Of a stretch of DNA of 6,912 nucleotides, positions 1 through 4,993 are shown in pieces (position 1 is the stretch's first letter; each line of letters starts with the position of its first letter). This stretch comes from SAR86 cluster bacterium (GTDB lineage Bacteria > Pseudomonadota > Gammaproteobacteria > Pseudomonadales > Azotimanducaceae), in NCBI GenBank assembly GCA_013204195.1, contig JABMOJ010000080.1, positions 1 to 6,912 of the forward strand. The letters run 5' to 3'. A program made the translations under genes and the position numbers. Below the pieces are notes generated by a model that was not told where the DNA came from, did not search any database, and worked only from the letters and a program-made list of their open reading frames with translations.

Positions 1-57
1 CCCACCCCCCGTCGCGTACTCCACCCTGGCGATGTCAGCGGAGACGCATGGGCCGGG

Positions 58-140
58 AGTTCCGGATGCTGTCTGGTAGCTCCCGGATCGAGTCCGTAAG
101 CTCCCGAGCTCATGCCGGGAGTTCCCGGATGCGGCTCAGC
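58..140. repeat. Degenerate ~21-bp tandem palindromic repeat, four units
   Basis: Four units begin at 58, 78, 99 and 120, each starting AGYTCCCG or a one-base variant (AGTTCCGGATGC, AGCTCCCGGATCG, AGCTCCCGAGCTC, AGTTCCCGGATGC). The spacing is 20, 21 and 21 bp; the first unit lacks one C. The second half of each unit is poorly conserved. Each unit has a small dyad, the best being CCGGGA-GT-TCCCGG at 115-128 and GCTC-CC-GAGC at 100-109. Weak periodicity may extend left to about 37. The array abuts the dehydrogenase remnant at about 125-128. It resembles the dispersed GC-rich palindromic repeats of many proteobacterial genomes, but I do not recognise a named family. Confidence 0.6.
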
Positions 141-253
141 GGATCAGACGAGCAGTAGAGCAGGTGTATCAGCAAGGCCAGGTGTTGACCCCGGACCAGA
201 AAGGTACAGGCACCACGACAGAATTCTGTGCTGCGGTATCGGCACTGCTTTAA
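128..253 (+). pseudogene. C-terminal remnant of isocitrate/isopropylmalate dehydrogenase family protein
   Basis: Reading the frame that ends in TAA at 251-253 gives about 41 residues, DAAQRIRRAVEQVY followed by GQVLTPDQKGTGTTTEF and a short tail ending SALL. This matches the usual C-terminus of NAD-dependent isocitrate dehydrogenases (an amphipathic AVE..V helix, then VLTPD.GG.A.T.EF); the usual GG is KG here. Upstream the same frame passes through the 21-bp repeats and meets TAG at 77-79, and the expected residues (HG.APDIAG, NP.A..LS) are not visible in any frame of 1-127. Either the gene was truncated by a rearrangement or repeat insertion near 125, or the window start is an assembly artefact. 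The family call rests on a short motif, so isopropylmalate or tartrate dehydrogenase remains possible. It ends 47 bp before ppnN on the same strand. Confidence 0.55.
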
Positions 254-300
254 ACCTGTCTTTTTAAATAGCAAGCAGGAGAAATGCCACGAACAAACCA

Positions 301-1662
301 GTGCTAGTCGCCAACATCAAGGTTACGCCTGACATGCACCTCGAGGTTCTGTCAAAGCAAGAGGTGAACAAACTCCTCGACAAGAGCCTGACCGGACTTT
401 ACTACAGCTACCGCAAATGCTCGCTGGCAGTACTCAACAGCGGCAACCATGTGGATGATGCCAAGTCACTGCTGGAGTTGTATCCGGATTTTGATATCCG
501 CCTGATCCAGCTTGAACGTGGTATCAGGCTGGAACTGATCAACGCCCCAGCTGAGGCACTGATCGAAGGCAAGATGATACAAGGTATCAAGGAACTGTTG
601 TTCGCAGTGCTCCGGGATATTATTTACGTCAGCAACGAAATTACTGACAACCCCCTGTTTGACACTCTCAGCAGTGACGGCATTACTGACGCCATATTTC
701 ACATATTACGTAACGCCGGGATTTTCAAACCCATGCGACCACCGAATATCGTGGTTTGCTGGGGCGGTCATTCCATTGGTCGGCAAGAGTACGACTACAC
801 CAAAGACGTCGGCTATCAGATCGGCCTGCGGGGCATGGATATCTGTACCGGCTGCGGTCCGGGTGCCATGAAGGGACCGATGAAGGGCGCCACCATCGGC
901 CACGCCAAGCAGCGACTGCCACAGGGTCGATATATTGGTCTTTCAGAACCAGGCATCATTGCCGCCGAGCCACCGAACCCGATCGTCAACGAACTGGTCA
1001 TCATGCCGGATATCGAAAAGCGCCTGGAGAGCTTTATTCGCACCGGCCACGGGATCATTGTTTTCCCTGGCGGTGTTGGTACCCTCGAGGAAATCCTGTA
1101 TCTGCTCGGCGTGCTGCTGCATCCAGACAACGCCAACATGCCCTTCCCACTGATATTCACCGGGCCAGCCAGCGCCGCTGAATACTTTGAGAAAATTCAC
1201 GAATTTATCGGCAGAACTCTGGGCACAGAGGCACAGGCCTTTTACCAGATCATCGTCGATGATCCAGCGCTGGTTGCGGCGGAGATGTTGAAGGGCATGA
1301 AACGGGTCAGGAAGTTTCGCAAAGCGCGGAATGACGCCTATTATTTTAACTGGCTGCTGAAGGTCGACCATGAGTTTCAGGTGCCATTTGAGCCGAATCA
1401 CACCAATATGCGGGGCCTACAAATCCACAGGGATCAACCAGCTTATATGCTGGCGGCAAATTTACGCCGGGCTTTTTCCGGGTTGGTTGCCGGTAATGTC
1501 AAAGAAGAAGGGATACGGGCAGTCGAGCAACACGGTCTGTTCGAAATTTCTGGCGAACCGCAACTCATGGCAGAGATCGATGCGCTGTTGCTGTCGTTTG
1601 CTGAACAACATCGAATGAAACTGCCGGGCACGAAATACAATCCGTGCTACAAAATCATCTAG
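301..1662 (+). CDS. ppnN: Pyrimidine/purine nucleotide 5'-monophosphate nucleosidase PpnN
   Basis: PpnN hydrolyses the N-glycosidic bond of nucleoside monophosphates (GMP, IMP, AMP, UMP and others) to free base and ribose 5-phosphate; in E. coli it is a cytoplasmic enzyme stimulated by (p)ppGpp. The product is 453 aa, almost the E. coli length. It has an N-terminal DUF4478-type domain (about 1-140), a LOG/Rossmann core with GGHSIG (155-160), GCGPGAMKG (184-192) and the hallmark PGGVGTLEE (256-264), and a DUF3412-type C-terminal region (about 330-453). The start is uncertain. GTG at 301 gives the expected N-terminus, but AGGAGA (277-282) lies 18 bp away, and an out-of-frame ATG at 284 opens a 7-codon ORF that overlaps the GTG. 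ATG at 334 is an in-frame alternative. The stop overlaps the convergent minus-strand gene by 8 bp. The identification is firm; only the start is open. Confidence 0.95.
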   Translation: MLVANIKVTPDMHLEVLSKQEVNKLLDKSLTGLYYSYRKCSLAVLNSGNHVDDAKSLLELYPDFDIRLIQLERGIRLELINAPAEALIEGKMIQGIKELLFAVLRDIIYVSNEITDNPLFDTLSSDGITDAIFHILRNAGIFKPMRPPNIVVCWGGHSIGRQEYDYTKDVGYQIGLRGMDICTGCGPGAMKGPMKGATIGHAKQRLPQGRYIGLSEPGIIAAEPPNPIVNELVIMPDIEKRLESFIRTGHGIIVFPGGVGTLEEILYLLGVLLHPDNANMPFPLIFTGPASAAEYFEKIHEFIGRTLGTEAQAFYQIIVDDPALVAAEMLKGMKRVRKFRKARNDAYYFNWLLKVDHEFQVPFEPNHTNMRGLQIHRDQPAYMLAANLRRAFSGLVAGNVKEEGIRAVEQHGLFEISGEPQLMAEIDALLLSFAEQHRMKLPGTKYNPCYKII

Positions 1663-2131
1663 ATCCTGTCCAGACTGGGAACAGGGATCGCAGGCCCTTA
1701 TCTAACCAGATAACCAGGGCGCCCGCCGCCAGGCCATAGATCACGGGCAAACCTGCAGGGATAAGCCCAACGACAACTGTGACCAGATTCATGGCGCCGG
1801 CACTGTCAAAGCTCAGTTGATAGGCCTGACTGAAGCCGTAAACAAGCGTCGCCGCAGCCATGGTGCCGATGATCACGGCCAGCAAACTGACCATCAGGCT
1901 CTTGATCCCAGGGTTCACCAAAGCCATATCTTCACTCACCGCCTCAGCAGCATCGATTGCCCTGACTCTCGCCATGATCTGATCGGAAAAATCGTCAGGC
2001 AACACTTTCTCGGGAGGGGCTGACGCCAACTCCTCATAGATGGATTGATAGAGTCTGACATCATCGTCTATGCTGGAGAGTCTGGACTCGCCGTCCAGAT
2101 GGGCCTGGATATCCCGATCCCTGTCTGTCAT
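1655..2131 (-). CDS. Putative membrane anti-sigma factor partner of the ECF sigma
   Basis: The product is 158 aa. An acidic, charged N-terminus of about 75 residues (predicted cytoplasmic, with DDFSDQIMARVRAID at 46-60) is followed by hydrophobic segments at about 78-100 and 113-143; the second is long enough for one bent or two short helices. A short basic tail ends the protein. Its ATG overlaps the sigma-factor TGA as ATGA (2128-2131), and AAGGTGAG lies just upstream (2142-2135), so the two are translationally coupled. That position and topology fit a membrane anti-sigma factor that holds the sigma at the inner membrane. No HxxxCxxC zinc-binding motif is present, so it is not a ZAS-type anti-sigma, and I do not recognise a specific family. 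The role is inferred from context. The 3' end overlaps ppnN tail to tail by 8 bp. Confidence 0.75.
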   Translation of the reverse strand: MTDRDRDIQAHLDGESRLSSIDDDVRLYQSIYEELASAPPEKVLPDDFSDQIMARVRAIDAAEAVSEDMALVNPGIKSLMVSLLAVIIGTMAAATLVYGFSQAYQLSFDSAGAMNLVTVVVGLIPAGLPVIYGLAAGALVIWLDKGLRSLFPVWTGSR

Positions 2132-2703
2132 ATGCTCACCTTGTCCTGATAATCGACACCAGCGCGAATGGCAAACTGGCGCTGAAGCCCCTGTTTCAAT
2201 TTTTTCCTGATCCGGAACAGGTCACTCTTGATGGTACCTTCCGGCTTACCGACTATTTGACCGATTTCTGCCAAGCCCATTTCCTGATAGTGGTACAACG
2301 TCAGTACTGTTTGTTCCTCAGTCGTCAAACGCTTGATCTGATCGCGAACTTGCTTCGCGCTTTCTTGCTTTGAATGTGCGGCGTCAAGATCCTCAGCACT
2401 GGAAATATCATGCCCATCAAGGGTCACCGTCTCAAGTCGATTCTTGCGCAAATGCTCAATCGCCTGCCGATAGGCGATGGTATAGAGCCAGGTGGTGAAT
2501 TTCGCCTCAAATCGAAACTGGCTGAGATTCACATACGCCTTCACAAAAACATCCTGGCAGACCTCTTCCCGGTCCGCCGCATTGGGGATCATGCGGTAGA
2601 TATAGTTGCCTACAGCGGCCGAATAGCGCGCAACCAGCTCTCGATAGCGCTCGCTGTCGCCATCGAGTACTGCCTGAATTACAGCTGTGTCAGCATCGCT
2701 CAT
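2128..2703 (-). CDS. ECF RNA polymerase sigma factor (sigma-70 family, RpoE-like)
   Basis: This 191-aa extracytoplasmic-function sigma factor would direct core RNA polymerase to a specific promoter set. Sigma region 2 spans about 18-90, with DREEVCQDVFVKAY (44-57) in the core-binding helix and FTTWLYTIAYRQAIEHLRK (69-87) covering the -10 recognition part. A variable linker lies at about 92-120. Region 4 spans about 124-175, with LTTEEQTVLTLYHYQEM followed by the helix-turn-helix LAEIGQIVGKPEGTIKS (144-160), which reads the -35. ATG at 2703 is chosen because the next ATG upstream (2808) would add 35 residues unlike any sigma N-terminus and would run through the promoter. No Shine-Dalgarno precedes 2703, and the predicted promoter would place the transcript start at or within a few bases of this ATG. 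It is cotranscribed with the putative anti-sigma gene. Confidence 0.93.
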   Translation of the reverse strand: MSDADTAVIQAVLDGDSERYRELVARYSAAVGNYIYRMIPNAADREEVCQDVFVKAYVNLSQFRFEAKFTTWLYTIAYRQAIEHLRKNRLETVTLDGHDISSAEDLDAAHSKQESAKQVRDQIKRLTTEEQTVLTLYHYQEMGLAEIGQIVGKPEGTIKSDLFRIRKKLKQGLQRQFAIRAGVDYQDKVSI

Positions 2704-2709
2704 AATAAC

Positions 2710-2740
2710 TAGACGGCAGGGGCCTGTGAATGGTTGCAAC
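2710..2740 (-). promoter_or_regulatory. Candidate autoregulated ECF promoter of the sigma operon
   Basis: On the minus strand GTTGCAACC (2740-2732) is followed by a 16-bp spacer and CGTCTA (2715-2710). The AAC core in the -35 and CGTC in the -10 are typical of ECF-type promoters. An element of the same design and spacing faces the other way at 2802-2833. The -10 ends six bases before the sigma ATG (2703), so transcription would begin close to or at the start codon, giving a leaderless or nearly leaderless message. This is a pattern match without experimental support. Confidence 0.5.
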
Positions 2741-2742
2741 AG

Positions 2743-2782
2743 ATTGATCAATTTGGCAGCGAAAGGCCAGTATTCAGGCCTT
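2743..2782. promoter_or_regulatory. Two dyad-symmetric sites between the divergent promoters
   Basis: ATTGATCAAT (2743-2752) is a perfect 10-bp palindrome, and AAGGCC (2763-2768) with GGCCTT (2777-2782) forms a perfect 6-bp inverted repeat around an 8-bp gap. Both lie upstream of the -35 elements of the two divergent promoters, where an activator or repressor could bind. No known operator consensus is recognised, and short palindromes can arise by chance. Confidence 0.25.
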
Positions 2783-2801
2783 CGGCATCGGCATGAAACA
2801 A

Positions 2802-2833
2802 TTTGCAACCGTTCCAGGTGTCAGCGCCTCTCA
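2802..2833 (+). promoter_or_regulatory. Candidate ECF promoter of the divergent membrane-protein gene
   Basis: TTTGCAACC (2802-2810), a 16-bp spacer, then CCTCTCA (2827-2833). It matches the opposing sigma-operon promoter in eight of nine -35 bases, in spacer length, and in the C-x-TCT of the -10. Transcription would start near 2839, leaving a leader of about 39 nt that carries the AAGGA ribosome binding site. The shared design suggests that the same ECF sigma drives both directions. Confidence 0.5.
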
Positions 2834-2877
2834 TTAATAACGACCACTTACATCAACCCAAAAGAAAGGAACCTGCC

Positions 2878-3213
2878 ATGCCCGGAGAACTCATCCCCAT
2901 TATCGTCGTCCCAGCCATGTTCTGGATGATCGCCTACATTACCCGCGTGATTTCTGACAATGTGATGCGGAAGCATCTTCTCAACAAGGAAGTCTCGGTC
3001 GAAGTCATCGACAAAGTCTTTCTTCAGAATCGCGTCAGAGATATCGATACCGATCTCAAGTGGGGCATGATCGGCATCGCCATTGGTCTGGCGTTTGCAG
3101 TCATTTCCTTGACCGGCCTGAGCGCTGATGAACCCATGACCTATGCCGCCATGTTTATCTTCGCCGGCGCTGGCCTCCTGGGTTTTTATGCTTTCAAGCG
3201 CCAGCAGCAATAA
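2878..3213 (+). CDS. Small inner-membrane protein, DUF6249-like
   Basis: The product is 111 aa with an N-terminal hydrophobic helix (about 5-22), a charged middle (23-62, including NKEVSVEVIDKVFLQ at 36-50), and two further hydrophobic helices (about 63-80 and 88-106) ending in a basic KRQQQ tail. The layout resembles small DUF6249-type membrane proteins that are commonly found beside ECF sigma genes; this assignment is tentative and no biochemical function is known. ATG at 2878 is chosen because AAGGA (2866-2870) sits 7 bp upstream; an ATG at 2803 would add residues encoded by the promoter region. It is divergent from the sigma operon and probably a target of that sigma. A hairpin follows its stop. 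Confidence 0.8.
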   Translation: MPGELIPIIVVPAMFWMIAYITRVISDNVMRKHLLNKEVSVEVIDKVFLQNRVRDIDTDLKWGMIGIAIGLAFAVISLTGLSADEPMTYAAMFIFAGAGLLGFYAFKRQQQ

Positions 3214-3230
3214 ACTACAGGGTTTGACTA

Positions 3231-3262
3231 CGCCTGGTGACGCTTCAAACGGGCACCAGGCG
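3231..3262 (+). terminator. Hairpin after the small membrane-protein gene
   Basis: CGCCTGGTG (3231-3239) and CACCAGGCG (3254-3262) form a perfect 9-bp stem with a 14-nt loop, 17 bp after the stop codon. There is no clear run of T after the stem, so intrinsic termination may be weak; it could instead protect the 3' end of the message. Confidence 0.5.
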
Positions 3263-3300
3263 GCATCATCTCTGAGGGTTTCTCGTTAACTCAACAACCG

Positions 3301-3308
3301 TGTATATT
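3301..3308 (+). promoter_or_regulatory. Possible extended -10 element for the GPH symporter gene
   Basis: TGTATATT is close to an extended sigma-70 -10 (TATATT with a preceding TG). No convincing -35 sits 16-18 bp upstream; the nearest is TTTCTC at about 3279-3284. If used, it would give a leader of about 75 nt before the proposed start. Weak evidence. Confidence 0.25.
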
Positions 3309-3389
3309 GTTTCCAACGGCATCTGATTTGCCTCGCCATGCAGTGACCGATCAGCGGCCTGCCGCGCAGACACTCATGAGGGAAACACT

Positions 3390-4823
3390 ATCACTACCAA
3401 ACCCCTGGAAAAACGCGCAATATTCTGGTTTTACGGTTCCGCCTCTGCAGCCTATGGCATCAAGAACAACGCCTTCAGTTATCTGCTGCTGATCTATGCC
3501 AACCAGGTACTTGGTGTACCCGGCTACTTGGCTTCTATCGCCCTGGCCATCGCGATGGTTTGGGATGCCATCTCTGACCTGCTACTCGGTCATTGGTCAG
3601 ACAAAACCCATTCCCGCCTCGGCCGGCGTCATCCATTTATGTATGCGGCGCTATTCGTGCTGCCGTTTTCCTTCTATGCCCTGTTTAATCCGGTCATTGA
3701 AATTACCGACAGCAACGCTTTCTGGTACATTCTGGTACTGGCCATGATCATCAGAACCGGCACAACCCTATTCGAAGTGCCGTCCACGGCCATGCTGCCC
3801 GATCTCGAAAAAGATTATGATCATCGCAATAAGTGGCTGGCGTTACGCTATGCCTTTGGCTGGTATGGCGGTAATGGGCTGCACACCCTGAACTTCATGT
3901 TCTGGGTTGGGGTTTACGGGGTCGCTGTTCAAACCGGCTACACCATCTACGCCACTGTGGGCGCCTGCGTTATCGCGCTAGTCATTATCTTATCCGCACT
4001 TGGCACTCAGAAAGTCATGGCGGCGTTGCCAAAGCCCGCCGAGCGCTTCAAGTTTAGGGAGATCGGCCGAGAAATTCGCCAAATATTTCAGTCAGTGAAG
4101 AACCGCAACTTTGCCGCCCTGTTCTTCTACGGACTAATCGTCGGCATCGCCGGCGGCTTAGGCACAGCTTTATATTTGTATAACACGACCTACTTCTTCG
4201 GCTTCTCCGGTCAGCAGATTGCCGTTACTGGAATCGGCGTCATGCTCTCGCCCGCTATCGCCTATTGGGCCGCGCCCTATTTTGGCGGCCGCTACGGCAA
4301 AAAGAACGCTGCTATCGGCGCTATTTTGGTCAATATCAGCCTCTATCCCATACCTTACATCTTGCTGCTGTCTGGCTATTGGCCGGGCCTCGGCAGCTGG
4401 CTGAGCCTGAGTATTTATAGCGCCTTTATCGTCGCCGAAGTCATTTGCAGCATCATCGGCGGGGTATTGCTCGATTCGATGATGGCCGATGTGGTGGAGG
4501 ACAGTGAAGTCTCCACAGCACGAAGATCGGAAGGCTTGTTTTATGCAGCCCGAGGCTTTGCTGGCAAGGCCATATCTGCTGGCGGCATCATCGGCGCTGG
4601 CACAATTGTGTCTTTGGTGGGGCTTGACGGCGTCACTAGCCTCGACCAGGTCACCGACGAAATTAGAATGAACCTGGCTGGATTGTTTCTGCCGCTGTAC
4701 TGCACATTATTCCTGATCGGCCTGTGGTGCGTTTCAACCTACAAGATCAATCGCGACACGCACAATGCCAACATCGACACCTTGTCCGCTCGTAAAACCA
4801 GCTCGTCAGAGGATGCAGACTAA
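3390..4823 (+). CDS. GPH-family (MFS_2) sodium/proton:sugar symporter, non-canonical start
   Basis: Members of the glycoside-pentoside-hexuronide:cation symporter family import sugars or glycosides with Na+ or H+ across the inner membrane through 12 helices. The predicted 477 aa fits the family. Visible marks are the N-terminal YGSASAAYGIKNNAFSYLLL (15-34), QVLGVPGYLASIALAI leading to DAISD (59-63), and the diagnostic loop SDKTHSRLGRRHPFMY (70-85); hydrophobic helices continue to a polar tail of about 25 residues. The frame is open from 3327 but has no ATG, GTG or TTG before TTG 3528, which lies inside a conserved helix and cannot be the start. GAGGGA (3378-3383) is 6 bp before ATC at 3390, giving a normal N-terminus I/M-TTKPLEKR. 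The start is therefore ATC, or ATG misread by one base. The substrate cannot be told from sequence. No neighbouring glycosidase is present. Confidence 0.88.
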   Translation: MTTKPLEKRAIFWFYGSASAAYGIKNNAFSYLLLIYANQVLGVPGYLASIALAIAMVWDAISDLLLGHWSDKTHSRLGRRHPFMYAALFVLPFSFYALFNPVIEITDSNAFWYILVLAMIIRTGTTLFEVPSTAMLPDLEKDYDHRNKWLALRYAFGWYGGNGLHTLNFMFWVGVYGVAVQTGYTIYATVGACVIALVIILSALGTQKVMAALPKPAERFKFREIGREIRQIFQSVKNRNFAALFFYGLIVGIAGGLGTALYLYNTTYFFGFSGQQIAVTGIGVMLSPAIAYWAAPYFGGRYGKKNAAIGAILVNISLYPIPYILLLSGYWPGLGSWLSLSIYSAFIVAEVICSIIGGVLLDSMMADVVEDSEVSTARRSEGLFYAARGFAGKAISAGGIIGAGTIVSLVGLDGVTSLDQVTDEIRMNLAGLFLPLYCTLFLIGLWCVSTYKINRDTHNANIDTLSARKTSSSEDAD

Positions 4824-4831
4824 CCCGAGGT

Positions 4832-4868
4832 TGATGAGCCGCAACCTTCGCGAGCCTGCGGCTCATCA
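4832..4868 (+). terminator. Strong hairpin after the GPH symporter gene
   Basis: TGATGAGCCGCA (4832-4843) pairs perfectly with TGCGGCTCATCA (4857-4868): a 12-bp GC-rich stem with a 13-nt loop, starting 8 bp after the stop codon. Only two T residues follow, so it is a plausible but not textbook intrinsic terminator. Confidence 0.6.
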
Positions 4869-4993
4869 TTACCCAGCCTGTCGCTAACACTCAAATCAGC
4901 AAGATAGACAACCCTGTTACTCTAATTATTTGCTTGCCATGTCGCAGCAAGCTTGATAACTTCGGGCCCTTAGGGCCACGAAACGAGTCGCCG

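Noticed and set aside
58..140. CRISPR array
   Set aside because: The units are 20-21 bp, directly tandem and degenerate, with no unique spacers and no cas genes nearby.
756..1181. 141-codon frame inside ppnN
   Set aside because: It is a +2 shadow of the conserved LOG domain coding sequence, with a low-complexity Arg/His-rich translation and no family resemblance.
2704..2808. Longer start for the ECF sigma factor at ATG 2808
   Set aside because: It would add 35 residues rich in Cys, Arg and Pro with no resemblance to sigma N-termini and would translate through the promoter-like element; MSDADTAVIQAVLDGD from 2703 is the normal start.
2803..2877. Upstream extension of the small membrane protein from ATG 2803
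   Set aside because: The extra 25 residues are encoded by the -35/-10 region and are followed by a good ribosome binding site for ATG 2878.
3307..3492. Open frame of 61 codons before the symporter
   Set aside because: It overlaps the conserved N-terminal coding of the GPH gene in another frame, has no recognisable motif and no ribosome binding site at its start.
4905..4928. Sigma-70 promoter TAGACA / TAATTA before the response regulator
   Set aside because: The spacer is only about 12 bp, far from 16-18, and no better pair was seen.
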